Shown here one piece after another: positions 12,861-25,720 of a DNA stretch of 64,000 bases. Source of the stretch: Begonia masoniana (Eukaryota; Streptophyta; Magnoliopsida; Cucurbitales; Begoniaceae). Location of the stretch: contig CM039506.1 in assembly GCA_022432975.1 (NCBI GenBank), positions 12,971,506-13,035,505 of the forward strand, given 5' to 3'. Made by a program: the position numbers and the translations under genes. The notes beneath the pieces are model-generated. The model made no database searches and was not told the origin of the DNA. It worked only from the letters and a program-made list of their open reading frames with translations. Each line of letters begins with the position of its first letter. Position 1 is the stretch's first letter.

Positions 12861-13262
12861 CCTTGTTTTTGTTAGTTTTCCCGTTTTGGTTTCTATTTAG
12901 TCAGTTTTTGATTTTGAGGTTGGAAACTCAAAATCATTGGTTCTTTCTGTGTTATTTTTGTTAATGTAGAGTTTATGCAGGTTGTAGAGTCAATTGATGG
13001 TGAAAGTCAGAGGATAAGTCAAGTTTGAGCGACATTCCTTCACTTAAATTGTCGCAGCGATCGACACTTTGACAAGTGTCGACCTTGGCAGAAATGGAGG
13101 GTACAAGGGTCGACCGGTCCAGTCAACCCCTGCCAAATCTAAGAGGAACAATGATCAACCCTCTTGCCAAGGAGTCAACCTCTGTTGGACCCAATAAGAG
13201 CAAGAGTCGACTCGTGCCAAAAGGTGTCTACCCTTGCTGGGGCAGTCCAGAGCAAGGGTTCA

Positions 13263-14029
13263 AATAACGTTCCCCAGTGCTCACAGTACAATATCGTCTA
13301 CTTTGAGTCGAAACTCACACAGATTTATTCTTGGGTTAGCCAAAAACGCGTTGTACTAGGTAGGGAGGGAAACTCTATTCATAAACTATGCATTTTCTAC
13401 TCTTTCAAGCGATGTGAAATTGTCTACCCCCACTGGTATAGGTTAGACCCCCACACTGGTCTGTCTTAGCTTGCACATAGCGTGGTGTCACAATTTCCCT
13501 TTGAGACCCGATGTCCTCATCAACCATACTTCCCGTTAAGCAGTGACTGTGATACCATTTGTAACGTCTCTTAGTGCTTACAATACAATATTGTCTATTT
13601 TGTGCCAGAGACTGCAAAAATTTATTTTTTGAGTTAGCCTAAGACGTGTTGTACTAGGTAGGAAAAAGAATCATACTTCTAAACTATATAGTTTCACTCA
13701 TAGATAATTATTTACTTTTTAGTTATCTTTCATTATTCTAAGTTTTCATTATAATGAATTATAGTCTAATAGATAGAATTCTATAGTGAAACATTTTTTA
13801 TTGTTCTATATTATAGAGTCTATAGTATATAGAATCTATATTCTTTTTTCTTTTCGATATTCAAAATTATATTTTAATGATTTAAATCTTTTTTAATGAT
13901 TTTTCATCATTCTAATGAATCATTATCAGTCATTTTCTTGAATTAAGAGATGTGAAATTATGCACTCGCGTTGGTATGGATTGGACCTCAGAATGAGCTG
14001 TCCTAGCCTTCATATGGCAAACTGTCATA
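13263..14029 (-). mobile_element. TRIM-like element (short LTRs, no coding)
   Basis: Two direct repeats (13263-13492 and 13560-14029) share blocks such as GTTGTACTAGGTAGG, GATGTGAAATT and an ending GTC(A)A. They enclose only about 67 bp. Read on the minus strand, the LTR ends GTTACA and is followed by ATGGTATC (13558-13551), the start of the tRNA-iMet primer-binding site. This is the layout of terminal-repeat retrotransposons in miniature. The second LTR has gained about 230 bp of AT-rich DNA (about 13700-13935). No 5S rRNA-like segment is visible, so it is not Cassandra. Target duplications are eroded. Confidence 0.6.
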
Positions 14030-14046
14030 GTCGACCTCTGCCGAAA

Positions 14047-16600
14047 TGTGACGACCTTAACACTGTACCCGATTTTTCTGTACTATTTTTTTTCTTTATA
14101 TCCTAAATAAATCTCGTACGTGTGAGCGGAATTAAAACTTTTAAAATCGGGATCGAAGTCTAAGTTTATAAACCATTAACAAAACTTTAAAACAATTTAA
14201 ATAAAACTTAAAACAATTATTTAAAACCATTAAAACCAACCAAAACGTCGGCCACTATTCAAGGGGCAAAAGGGACATCTGTCCCATAAATGGCAGGGGC
14301 TATCAATCGCCCTTGTGGCAGGCGATCGATCGCCCATTGTAAAAATTGAGGGGCGATCGATCACCCCTCATTGTGGCGATCGATCGCCCATTTACAAATG
14401 GGGGGCGATCAATCGCCCCACATATGGGCGATCGATCGCCCCGCTTTCTGGAAAATCCAGAGAGCGGTTATCACCCTGCCGATCGACGACGATCGATCGG
14501 CAGGTTCTCTACCTCTTCTTCTTTTTCTTTTCTTCGACTTCTTTCTTTCTTTCCTTCTCTTCATTCCTTCACTTCCCTGTAAACATACTTCACTAACACC
14601 CTAAACCTTTCAATAATCATCAACACAAACTAACTCACAACCCCATTGATTTCTCATTTGCCAATCACCCAAATAAACGACTCATAACAAGTTAGAAGCA
14701 TAACCAAAACACATTTAAAACATAATCCGTTTTCGTAAAAACAAACTGCGTGGTTCGATTTATAAACTACAACATTTACCTAATACCAAACATTTACAAA
14801 ATACATTTTCAAAACGTTTTAAAAACTCAAAACGTAACCTATCAACTATCAGAACCAAACACCCTAAAATATTTCTATACAACCATTAGCCCGACAATTC
14901 TGAAAAATCCTCAAAACACCTAACCATGAGTCCCATAGGTCAAAATGTGCCTCGACTGCGCCAGCACACTCCCGCAACCATCCTCCGTCAACTGCATCAC
15001 TCCTCAGGTGGAGGGATCTCGTCCTCTCCTATGTCGAAGTCACCTACACCATACAGACACACTATGAGATAAAAATCTCAGTAAGTTCTACGTAAATGCA
15101 ATGCGTGCTGTGCATATGAGTTCGTAAATCATGCATCATCTTCATTATCTTTACTCTGGTTGTCACCGAGATCTCAACCCCCTAACTGGAGAGGGCACAT
15201 CCAGCGGTCAGACTACCCTTTCTAGCTAGAGGAAGGGGTACACGCTTACAACACGTACAGCCGTGCCTGAGCCCCATCTCGCATGACCTGTAACTGTATG
15301 AGTACATATTAGATGCGGTATTGTGACAGACCCCTTCGTGCCTACACAATAGATCAATAGCCCCTCTCCAGGCCGCATCGCCATTTTCTTTAAAACATTG
15401 TGCGGAAATTCATTTTCTATGCATAATTTAAAACCGTGATGCGTGAACAGTTAATGACATAATTTAAACATACAACATATATACCATCAAAACTATAGAA
15501 ACATAAACTATAAATAACACTAAACCTAACTACCCCACCAAAGCAAATTAAACAAACACGTCACCAAAATTCCTCGAGACGACCTCAACGTACGGTGTAG
15601 GCCAATCGGCCAGAGAAGATCACGAGAACTTACCTTGTGTCCGTTGCAGCCCAAGCTCCGTCCACGAGCGTTGTTCACCTAAGCAATTTCACCAAATTGT
15701 CGTTAAAACGAGCTTAAACAATTTAATGCCCAAACTAACAAAATCCTTAACTAAGGAAACTCCTAAAATTCTAACTTAACTGATCGAGACATTTAAACAA
15801 ACAATTAATGCTCGATAGTTCAAAACCACCATTAACGAGTTTTTCCAAAAACCCGAAATTCATCAAAGTTTTTAACATTTTTCACAAATCAATTTAACTT
15901 CGTCCAATAACGTTCAATACGTCCTTTATATCCACAAACACGGTAAACTTACCAATTTCGAATCCTAAGTCGCATTTTTAACAAAACCCTAACCGTTAAA
16001 CGCTCCAAAAACTACGAATAATCTTTCTAAAACCATGGAACTTTACCTAGAATCGAGTTTGAGGAAGAAAACGTGAAGAACGGAGAACGAACGGAGGGCG
16101 GATCGTCGTTGGAGAGGAGGGAGCCGTGAGTCGCCGTAGAGAGGAAGGAGAAATCGCAGGGGAGAAGGTGTGGAGTGAGGGAGAAGAAGAAGAAATAGGT
16201 TTTAAATTAAAATTTTGACTTTGCAAATTACTATTTTGCCCTTCCTTTGATTTTCTATTTGTTTCGTCTTTCGTTTCGTTAATTAACTAACGATTTGGCT
16301 TCTCCAAATTTTCTTAATTTACCAGTGACCCCAACTCATTACCAGGGTTCTTTTAAAACTGTCCGTTCGCAATTCGGACCCCGTTTACTATTTTTATTAA
16401 AATATTTTTTATATTACGAGAAATGAAATTCTCGTATAATTAGCGTTAAACTCCTAGAATTCTCGAAATTTTCTTAAAATCCTTATTAACTATTAGGATC
16501 GTAATAACGCTATCTTTTCGCAAAATTGACTTGATTTGACATGATAACAAAATGTCATTATATTCTGAAATTACAAAATCTCGAAATTCCGGGTGTTACA
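14047..16600 (-). mobile_element. Solo LTR C (2554 bp, TSD CGAAA)
   Basis: Minus-strand LTR whose 5' end TGTAACACCCGG is at 16600 and 3' end at 14047, with perfect CGAAA duplications (14042-14046 and 16601-16605). The palindrome module at about 14310-14510 has GGGCGATCGATCGCCC units and a CTTTCTGGA/TCCAGAG stem (14441-14467). The 45-nt micro-exon is 15678-15634, bounded by CTTAG and GTAAGT, with the GGCCAATCGGCC hairpin next to it. The first-exon donor is CTAG|GTAAAG at about 16047. It inserted 17 bp beyond the TRIM-like element. Open frames of the type GDRSP are palindrome shadows. Confidence 0.88.
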
Positions 16601-16959
16601 CGAAAAGTGTCGACCCTTGCCTAGAAGTGATGACCGGTTTGGTCGCCCCCTGCAAGGTCCGAGTGCTGAGTTGTGTTTTATTATCAAGAAAAATTTCAGT
16701 CATCCAGGAGCATAGTGCCATGGCAAACTTCACAGTAGTCGTCGTACTCTTTGGCTTGGGTTCCTAGTTATGATATTGGATCCACTATTATCCCTTGTGT
16801 TTCATTTGAGATTTTAATTTCAAATTGTTATAAATTTCAATGATGCTTTTGGTTCCAATGCCTATTCTCGATGGTGAGTGTCAGATGGGAGGTTTTATAC
16901 TATTTTGTATTTGTATTGCATAGTTTTTAAAACCCTATTTTAAATATAATTTACAAGTC

Positions 16960-17475
16960 CATATTGCGTTATTAGACTTTTTTAGGATTGACTCGGCTTG
17001 ACTTGTTAGCTCGTTTGTTATCTTAATTGCAAATTATTGTCAATAAAATAGGTATCAACCTAATTAGTATGTGTGTAATTTGTAATATATATGTGTGATA
17101 CTTTTTATTAAATCATTTCAAATAATTTTTTCTTAAATACATGTCATTTTATATATTAAATAATTTTTTTAAACTAAACAATTAACTATTATATTTTACC
17201 ATTATAATGATAAAATAATTATTATAATTTTATTTTATGCATATACATTACATTTAAAAAAATTAAAAATATTTATGTGTGTTTTGTTCGTTAGGCTCGC
17301 CTTGTTAAACCTCGTTTAGCCGGCTCGGCTCATTTAACATTGACTCGCGAGCTAAGTCGGCTTAAAACTTTTTTTGATCCGTCTCGTTAGGCTTGACTCG
17401 TCCAAGCTCGCTGAACTCGTTCGACTCGGCTCGTTAAATTCGCTAGTTTCGGCCGGCTCGTTTGTCATTTCTTGC
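16960..17475. repeat. GGCTCG-rich dispersed repeat, second copy
   Basis: An AT-rich half (about 17000-17290) is followed by a half with GGCTCGGCTC and GGCCGGCTCGTTTGTCA. It is colinear with 4258-4745 and in the same orientation. No coding potential. It lies about 450 bp upstream of the TRAP-alpha start codon. Confidence 0.55.
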
Positions 17476-17925
17476 ACCCCATTTTTATACTATTTATAAA
17501 CCAAAAAATGGTTCTAAAAATTAAAAAAAATTGAGAAAAGCTAAACTGGATTGATCTTGGGCAACCAAATCACTTTAACTGGACCCAATTTCCCTGACCT
17601 ACTAAAACCCTCTACTACCCACTCCAAGTCCAGCTAGCCCAACAAAAAAACCAAACCAAACCCAACCATATGAAATCGAAAAGGGTTCGGTTTGGGATTG
17701 GAGAGAGTTTTTTTTAAGCCACGGCACAGCCCTATCAGCGCGAAATGACTAATGAGGGCTAGAAACGACACCGTATTGGATTCCCTATTTAGCCATTTTC
17801 CGAAGTCTCATTTGTGAGAGACGACCAGAACGACCAACTCTGGTCTCGACTCTACTCGATCTCGGCGTTGGCGTTGGATACAGAATTCATTTAATTGCTT
17901 TCTCGATTTTCTCAAGTTCCGTACC
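17476..17925 (+). promoter_or_regulatory. Upstream region and 5' UTR of the TRAP-alpha gene
   Basis: Between the dispersed repeat and the ATG lies non-repetitive DNA. The last 120 bp or so (from about 17800) are C/T-rich with several CTCGACTC/CTCTACTC words, typical of plant 5' leaders. I do not see a convincing TATA box, so the start site is not placed. Confidence 0.4.
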
Positions 17926-20900
17926 ATGGCGATAAACTCCTTCAGGGTCTTCTTCCTCGCTATCCTTCTCCTTGCGTCTCCTTTGCTCCAAGGTTCACTC
18001 CCATCACTATAGATCTAGATTCATCTATACTTGTCTGCATTTTTTTTTGAATCGCGTCCATTTAACAGTACTGATATTTGATTCCTCTTAGATTGCTTTA
18101 TTTTGAATCTGAGGTTTGTCGAGTTTCGTTGATTCCCAATGGGGTTTTGCTTGACGTTTCAAATTCGCTGATCCTCGTATTCCGGTTTTGATTTATTTAT
18201 TTATTTATTTTTTTATGGATACGCGTTAAAGCTGAGTTTATTCTTGGTTGTGTTTATGTGTCTCTGTGGTTGCTTTTCAAAGCGAGAATTCAATTTCATA
18301 TATATATTTTTTTAACTACAGCACGATAATCTATAGCATTAAAAAGCTGCATGCCTTTTGTGGCCTTCCTAAATCCATGTCTTAAATTCTGGTGCACAGA
18401 AAACTGACTTCTATGTGTGATGCTATGATTTTTATTTGCATGTTTGAACTTAGAACTAGGTTTGTCTGCGATGCGTGTTTCATATGTGTATAAGGAGTTT
18501 AAAGAGCTCAGTCTGAATTAATTTTAATTTTGCTCCTAGTTGTTAGGTGTCAGTCAGTCTCGGAAGTGGAAGCTGCTGAGGGCGTGGAACATGTTAGTGA
18601 TCTTGGAATTGTTGGTGAAGATGCCCAAGATTTTAGTGATGGGAGCTTTAGCGCCGCTTTAGGGGTTGATACTATATGCATCTTCCCCAAAAATAGCGCC
18701 CATTGTAAGAGTTTTACTTATGTTTTGATGCCGCTTGTTTCCTCAGTTATTTGAGCAATCTTGTACTCAAATTTATGCCTTCCATGTTTGTAGTGGTGAC
18801 GGCTGGGCAAGAATCTGAGTTACTTGTTGGAATGAAGAATGATGGTAATGAACTCTGATTCAAGATAATGTTTCCCGTATTTGCATTAAGTTTGTCACTT
18901 TTCGATTGAGGAAATCTTCTCTGCCCAAAGGAAATATTTTGCTTTCTTATAGCTTGTCAATTGCATCCATTTATAAATCTTCTCAGATTGAGTATTTTTG
19001 TTGTTACTTTCATTATTGGTAATAATACTTTTTTCACTAGTGTTAGCTTTTTCATTTTTATTCTTTGACCTTCAAAATATAGCTAACCATATCTTTTTAT
19101 GAAATACTAGGAGAGTCAAGCTTGAATGTTATTGCTATCAAGGCTAGTGTTCATTTTTCTTATGATCATCGCATGCTGATTCAAAACCTTACTGCGCAGG
19201 TAATTCCATCATAAGTTATATGTGTATATGATCTTTTCACTTACCACGTAGGATCTTCATAACTGACCTGCATCCCATTTTCTTACTTCACTACTTCTCA
19301 ACCAAATGATGTTATTCATTGTAATTATGTAATATCGTTTTTGCAATATTATCATCACCACAATTGATTTTCAGTTCAGCTGAAGTTGCTCATGCCTTCT
19401 GTAATTTTTTAGTGCCTGTACAGATTAGTTGTTAATAAAAATTTATGTGCATTTAATAATTTTTCATGTTGGTTGATGTCAAGCAATTATATGACCAGCA
19501 CTATCCAGTATTTTGAATTAGTTCAGGAAGAGAAACACTATTTTGTTTAACAAAAATCTGGGATTTTTTTTGTGAAAATAAGAAACTCTCTTTTTGGCTT
19601 TGCTTTTGGTCGAGAAAAGCCATTTTTCAATATTTCAAATAGAAAAGAAATGTAGATTATGGTTGAGTTTAGTCTCATTGACCTGTTAGTCAGCAATCTT
19701 AAATTAGAAATCCTTGTTCTCTGCAATTTTTAATTAATTTAAGAATTGTGGAATACTTGACCGACCAAGTACTCTTACATCTCTATTTTAATTCTCCTTT
19801 TATTTATTTATTTTATTTTATTTCCAAAGAAGTTTGTCTCTTTCGTTTCTGGGAATTCTCTTACCCACTTTTAGGAACTGTCATTTTGCTTCCTTCAGTT
19901 TGGTGGTTGTTTTATATTCCTAATTGCGTGTACTTTTGCTTTTTATTTGAAGGGCTTCAACAACGCATCAGTACCAGCATCAAGCCAGGCTACTTTCCCT
20001 TACATATTTGCCGTTAGCAAGTACTTGCAGGTACATGCATTTTGAATAATAGTCACATGAAAATTCAGAAAGTATCCTTTCTTTTTTTTGTTCTTTTCAA
20101 TGGGAAATAAATTACAGCATTTTGAGTTGTAATTCAAATTTTGTGTTGTTTCTTCTTCTTTAATGCAAATTTTTTTTATTATCAAAAAAGAGATAGCAGT
20201 CATCTGAAACAGTTGCTTTATCATTTGAACTGCTGAAACAAAAATATGTTTTTTTTGATAATTTGCTTTCTGTGCAGCCTGGAACATTTGATCTCGTGGG
20301 CACAGTTATTTATGAGATAGACCAGGAACCACACCAAAATACCTTCTACAATGGTACCATCGAAGTCGTGGAAGCTGGTGGTTCTATCAGCATTGAGTCT
20401 GTCTTCCTAGTATCTCTTGGAATCGCCCTTCTTGTGCTCCTTGGCTTGTGGATCCATGGTCAAATAGAGCAACTCTCCAAGGTACTTAATCCATAAAGTA
20501 ACAGAAATTCCTATGAGCTTTTATTATCCTTAAGGAAATAACAATGCAACCACCTTATTTTAATGTACATTTTTTCTATGCTTGATTGACATAGAGTAGT
20601 AGTATTTTATTTTGACATTTACATCATTACGACTTTTCATATTCACTAGTAGTTTTCGTTTGCTCGACTTCAAATGGTCATGCTCTCCTGTTGTTGATGT
20701 TGTGTAAGACCCTAACTAAATTTATTTATTTTCGTTTGAGTAGAAAACCAAGAGGGCTCGAAAGATCGAAGTTGGGACAAAGACTACAGACGCCTCTATG
20801 GACGAGTGGCTTCAGGTATTCTGGGTCTGTTTTCTATGTTTCAACTGAAGTCAACATAATCTCTCTCAGTAGCTGATTCTATGTTTACTTTATTTTTGTC

Positions 20901-20963
20901 TTTGATGTTTAGGGTACTGCATATACTCAGTCGCTGTCAAGCAAATCAAAGAAAAAAAAGTAG
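17926..20963 (+). CDS. SSR1: Translocon-associated protein subunit alpha (TRAP-alpha/SSR1), 258 aa
   Basis: ER membrane protein of the TRAP complex, which sits at the Sec61 channel and aids translocation of secretory proteins. Eight exons with GT-AG introns: 17926-17992, 18540-18704, 18794-18844, 19111-19199, 19953-20030, 20278-20481, 20744-20815, 20913-20963. They total 777 nt with consistent phases and the stop TAG at 20961. Residues 1 to about 25 form a signal peptide (VFFLAILLLASPLLQ). The lumenal domain has conserved blocks DLGIVGEDAQDF, FPYIFAVSKYLQPGTFDLVG and TFYNGTIEVVEAGG. N-glycosylation sequons occur at N120, N128 and N175. One membrane helix spans about 192-209 (FLVSLGIALLVLLGLWI). 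The cytosolic tail ends in a lysine cluster (SKSKKKK). Length equals the remembered Arabidopsis protein. No break is seen, so this is the intact housekeeping gene of the window. Confidence 0.96.
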
Positions 20964-23417
20964 ACAAATGCTCACTTTCTGCCTCGCTCCTAGACAAATT
21001 GGATGGTATGCAGACAGATGTAACTTATAGTCGCTGTTAAGCAATTTTTCGAGAACCCGAAAGTTGAAATAGGCTTGCGAATGGTCATGGTAAGTTATTT
21101 CTTGCTACTTTAGCTCGCGGGATTTACGAATTTTTCTATGAGATATTGAATTGGCCTCTTTTTCAAATAGACTTAGTGCAGATGTTTGCAAAAAATGACT
21201 TGCACTTATTTTAGTGCTAATCTTCATTTTGAACTCTGGCCTTCTTGTCTTCTCTGAATCTTGTAACTCTTGCTGGAGCATGTTCTCATTTTGCCTTTCT
21301 CGAGGCCTTTGCTTGACCAAAAATATTTTATTTAATTTCCAATCTTACTTGTTTTTTTATTTTTTTAAATTAAGTTTTACCAATTTATTTTCGAAGCCTT
21401 ACGATGTGGCCTGAGAAAGTATAATTCGTCAAGAGCCTAACGATCAACATAAAAAGTTGTGAGTTAAACTAGCCTGTGAGTTGCAAGTTAAATGAGCTAC
21501 ATCAAGCCAAATGAGCCTAGCAAGTTGAGATATTTTCAAACTATATTAACATAATGTATATATATTTTTAAATTTATTTACTTATTAAAATTATAAATAT
21601 TATTTTACCATTATAATGTTAGTTACCATTAGTTAATCAGTAAAGAGCCAAGTCACTCTTTTACCAATCATGCCGAGAGCCAGTGAGTCGACTTGTTAGG
21701 AAGCTGGTTTGGAGGTCCAGATGTGCTAGTGAGCAAAAAAACTTACTCAGGCCCAACCTGATACTGTAGCGAGCCGATCCAAGCTAAGAGGCGGGCTTGC
21801 TTGCTCCCTCGCTCGGCAGTTTGACCATTTGCCAACACTCCGATCTAAAAATTTGAAATAAATTTTCTTAAAATTTTTCTACGTTCTCTCTCAAACTTGG
21901 TAACTGATTGACTATCTTTTAATCTCTGGATACATAGATATGTATACTTGTATACTCTTTCATGACTAGCAGAATCTCACCATAAAGATTAAAGTTTGAT
22001 ATAAAGTTATTTCTAAAATTAATAATTCTAGGAAAAGTAGTTTTATTTATCCACATGGAATCAAAAGTTACGCTTTTGTATTTTTTGTTCACATGGTTCG
22101 TGAATTCTCTGTTTGATTTTTGTCCACCCCGTTGTAGCTTCTGGTATTTCTGGTTAAATAAATATAGGTTTAACAAGTATAATAAGGTACAAAACTTTTA
22201 GTAAAGTTGTTGAACGTGAAGAAGATGAGGTGACGCCATGGAGTATAATTGGAAAGAGTCTGCGTGTAATACCAATATGTGTTAGAACTTTAGGAAGTTT
22301 CATTAATATTAATAATTTTCTTTTATATGTTGGGTGTAATGCCAATATTTGCATTTGAAACTAGAGATAAATGTATTGTAACGTTTTTTTGCTAGCTATT
22401 TTGCAGATTTAACTAGGAGTACAATGAGTGCCTATTGTGAAAATTTCATAATTTTAGATGACATACATAACTTTAATAAATCGTACAAGTGTTAAAAAAT
22501 CACAAAACTTTCTAGATTATTTTCTTAAGATATGGTAAACATGTGGCAAAAAGTTCAAATAAATCCGAGATCATTTGCTATGTTTTTTGAGATAATCATT
22601 CTAAATTTAATTTATAAAGTGGAGAATGAGAGTCCGTACTCCAAGACCGGCCCCCCAATCCTATGCTTAAAGTCCAGTGCTTTCTAAGCACTAGATAGAG
22701 AATGGAGGGCCGTTCTTCGAATAATGCACCGCCCCCATTACATGGGAACGACCTTTCATTCTTGGAGACTTAGGGACCGCCATAGTTTATTTTATTAAGA
22801 AAATTATACTCTATGCGAGACTTTATTAACAAAAATACTTTAAAATCCAGTTTGTTAATTACCTCATATTTTGAGAATAAATTTGAATATTACCTTATAT
22901 ATATTTGAATCTTACCTTATATGTATGCGCGTGTGTGTTGTCCCACATTGGAAAATTGAAAGTGAAAGGTCTTGTATAAATATTGAGGGGATTCCTTCAA
23001 TTTTTTAGCTAATTTTTGGAATGAGTTCTACCCCTTGTATTCTATATAATTATTGATTAAACCTTTTATATATTAAGATGTCAATTGTAACATTAGTTCT
23101 ATTATCATTTATTTTTCATAAAAAACGTTTCCTGCCTAACGTGTCCTAAATAAAATTTTATTACAAAATGAAATTGAAGACTTTAGTTGGATTGCTATGC
23201 TGCAGAGAATATGTCAAAAATATAACATGTGCTATTACAGCAGACTAGAGAAAATGAAGTACTCAGCTTTAAAATTGAATTTACACATGAAATGCTAAGT
23301 GTTAAATTACGTGTCCAGTTTTTAGTTGTTATTATTAGTGAATTGTATCTTCTAAAAGAAATAAATTACATTAAAAAAACATTCACATTTTTAATAGGTA
23401 GATAGATAGAAAATAAT
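20964..23417. other. 3' UTR of TRAP-alpha and intergenic DNA with weak repeats
   Basis: The first 150-200 bp are the likely 3' UTR. About 21416-21840 has GAGCC/AGCCGA words resembling the GGCTCG-rich dispersed repeat in reverse orientation, strongly diverged. About 22620-22900 contains short inverted, G/C-rich text followed by a TTATTAACAAA block that recalls the MULE TIR at 11830-11900. About 22935-23040 (TGTCCCACATTGGAAA, then TATAAATATTG) looks like a promoter-bearing LTR fragment. No host gene is recognised. Confidence 0.4.
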
Positions 23418-23426
23418 TACATGAAA

Positions 23427-23949
23427 GGGTAAAGTGCAATTTGGCCCCTACAACTAGGTGAAATGGACAATTTACATCGTAAACTTGAATAATAGGCAAG
23501 AACAACCTTAATGTATTGATAATGGGCAATATGGCTCATATCGTCATATTTTTCATTAAAAAGTAACATTTTTTCATTTGTTTAGTTTTTTTCCTAAAAT
23601 GCCCCTCACTAGACCGAACTGGACCAGATCGGTTCGGCTAATTCCACTCTGATTTTTTTTTTAAATCATATTTCTTGGAAAAGAGAAGACAGAGGAATAT
23701 AATTAAAAATAAAATAAAAAACTAAAGTGCAATTAGCCGAACCGGTCCGGTCCGGTTCGGTCCAGTGATGGGCATTTCGGAAAAAAAAAAATGAACAAGT
23801 GAAAAAACGTTATTTTTTAACGGAAATTATGACGGTAGGGGCCATATTGCCTATTATTAATATATTAAAATTGTTCTTACCTATTATCCAAGTTTACGGT
23901 GTAAATTTCCCATTTCACCTAATTGTAGGGGCTAAATTGCACTTTACAC
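23427..23949. mobile_element. Non-autonomous MULE (523 bp, 9-bp TSD TACATGAAA)
   Basis: Long terminal inverted repeats begin GGGTAAAGTGCAATTTGGCCCC on the left; the right end reads GTGTAAAGTGCAATTTAGCCCC on the opposite strand. They extend about 200 bp inward, through GGTCCGGTTCGG-type blocks that pair with CCGAACTGGACC. The perfect 9-bp duplication TACATGAAA (23418-23426 and 23950-23958) is diagnostic for the Mutator superfamily. No coding sequence; the frame at 23799-24005 is a TIR shadow. Confidence 0.9.
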
Positions 23950-23958
23950 TACATGAAA

Positions 23959-24399
23959 ATATGAATGAAATATTAAAATTATTATTCAACATGTTTTTTA
24001 ACTAGCTATTAAATACATAATAGAGTACATGTAACTTGAGCTAAAACCTTGTACACACACATACTAAGTCAACTGTGACCTCTAGCTACTTAATTTTGCA
24101 ATCAGATTAACGATATTGAATTTGAAATTGAAGCAAAAGACTTGTTCCTACGTGTTTTTAGAGATGACAAATTAGTTGACCAATCTAATCCGAGATAAAA
24201 AAATCTGGTTCATCAAGCATATCTTGTTAAACGAACCGAATCTAAAGAGAGTCTATAAAAAATTAAACCTTGGTTGGCCAGGAGTCAGCTTGTCCATTTG
24301 ACATCTTTATTCCTCACAACAACGAATGTTACTCCTAAAGAACAACTATCATTCGCTACATGTTATCAAAGTAGAACAAAAGACCCTCAGTATAACCAA
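23959..24399. other. Intergenic, nothing recognised
   Basis: AT-rich DNA without a gene-like frame. Parts around 24180-24300 (TAATCCGAGATAAAAA, GTCAGCTTGTCCATTTGACA) may be degraded repeat, but no family or ends can be named. Confidence 0.35.
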
Positions 24400-25000
24400 T
24401 TGACCGATTAATAGGAGCAATGATACCCATATTTGAAAACGAATACAAAGATAAGTCGGTAACAATTATGGCTAGCTCTTAATGTTTATCATCACAAATA
24501 GAATACAAGATCAGAGAGGCTTCTGAAGAAATAGCCGCTCAAATCCAAACAAGAAAAATGTATGGTTTTTAGTCAATAGGAGTATCAGATTGTACCTCTT
24601 CAACAATCTTTTTATCAAAAGCAATTGAAGAACAATTCAAAAAATAACAAACAATAATAGCATCTTCGACTGAAAATGATTTGGGCAAACTAGATATTTG
24701 AGAGCATACTCCATCAAAGTATCAAGTGCATGAAATAAATCTAACTCTCTTATATTTCCCAAAAACACAATGCTCGTAGAAATGTAAGTCACTGATGCTA
24801 TGACCATTCAAAAGTTCTCTTTTGCTCCGCTCAATATTCTATTCTCACTCATGTGCCATAAACGCGTATACCATAATTTGTTAAGATCATCACCTGGTAG
24901 TGAAAGAGTAGTGATTGCCACATCACTAATGGCGGTAGAACCTTATATAACATATAAATTGCCAGATAAAATATGTGAACCAGAACTATGCTGACTGGCC
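24400..25000 (-). pseudogene. Ty1/Copia pol fragment: GAG-pre-integrase region
   Basis: Read on the minus strand, 24995-24640 gives text of the Copia pre-integrase zinc region: LYVI, GSTAISDVAIT, LNKLWYTRLWHMSENRIL and, after a frame change, DLHFYEHCVFGKYKRV, which keeps the His and Cys pattern. About 24600-24480 then reads VEEVQSDTPID, like the linker between integrase and reverse transcriptase. Several stops and shifts show it is dead. The integrase catalytic core itself is missing. Confidence 0.7.
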
Positions 25001-25009
25001 GTATTCTCA

Positions 25010-25303
25010 TGTATGCTCGGGAGAAGACAGATGAGAGAAAGCTTGGGAATGACTGCGATGACTTCTCGTGATTATTACTGAAAAAAAAAACGAAAAGAAA
25101 ATGAAAACTCTGATTTCATTATTCAATATTCTTGAATCATACAAAGAGTAGAACTCTTCTTTCTAGAGCTGTAGAAAGAAGAAAAAGAATGAAACGAAAT
25201 ATAACAGATTCAACTAAAAAATAATTGTCTAATTCCACGTCAACATCATTAGCCACTTCATGCATATCATCAGTTATCTACCACTTTCTTCCAGCTTCCA
25301 ACA
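25010..25303 (-). repeat. Copia LTR (3' LTR of the RNase H fragment)
   Basis: On the minus strand the purine-rich tract TTGAGGGAGGAC ends at about 25333, and TGTTGGAAGCTGG begins at 25303. The sequence runs to CATACA near 25011 and contains a T/C-rich part typical of a Copia LTR. It abuts the pre-integrase fragment, which should lie upstream of it in an intact element, so the element is rearranged or two copies meet here. Confidence 0.5.
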
Positions 25304-25720
25304 ACTCTCTTCATAATCCATCATCGTCAATAGTCCTCCCTCAAGACGGAGAGTGGATATTAAGCATTCATACATTGCTTATAAGAAAATGAAAAGAAGC
25401 GGGATGTAATGGCTTAGTAAGCACATTTTGCTAGCTGAAATTTAGAAGATACATGAAGAAACAATGTTGCAATTGTCGTCATACAACATGACAATCAATT
25501 TCTATGTACTTTTGTTCTTTCATGGAAAACATGATTGGAGAAGTGCAATCTAATTATCAAAGAACATCAAAGCTGATCTTGGAAGATTAACATTAGAATC
25601 ATTTAACGAAACTTGAATCCAAATTACTACATACTTAATTTGAGCCAAAGCTCAATATTCACATTTAGCAGAGGACTTAGAAAAAATTTGTTATGTCTTT
25701 CATCCCCATCAGACTAAAGA
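25304..25720 (-). pseudogene. Ty1/Copia RNase H fragment
   Basis: Minus-strand text, across frame changes, follows the C-terminal RNase H region of Copia polyproteins: a degraded SSAEAEYRALA block, VVIWIQVSLNDSNVNLPRS, LMFFDN (the DN of the catalytic region), a KNKST block corresponding to ARTKHIE, and QNVLTKPLHP. It ends at the purine tract beside the LTR. Multiple stops. The reverse transcriptase that should precede it is absent. Confidence 0.65.

Larger units (their letters stand above)
12860..16760 (+). repeat. LTR-like host sequence with GTCGACC motifs, split by two insertions
   Basis: Two pieces (about 12860-13262 and 16606-16760) flank the TRIM-like element and solo LTR C. The text repeats GTCGAC/GTCGACC/GTTGACC words next to CTTGCC and TTGGCAG words, and includes a GACACTT...AAGTGTC stem at about 13060-13079. 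Its upstream part (12880-12960) aligns by eye with 44830-44930, downstream of a Gypsy pol region. I therefore read it as the LTR of another Gypsy family that carries its own palindrome type. Ends are not located. Confidence 0.4.

Noticed and set aside
13263..14029. Cassandra-type TRIM with 5S rRNA in the LTR
   Set aside because: No 5S A-box/C-box sequence could be found in either repeat.
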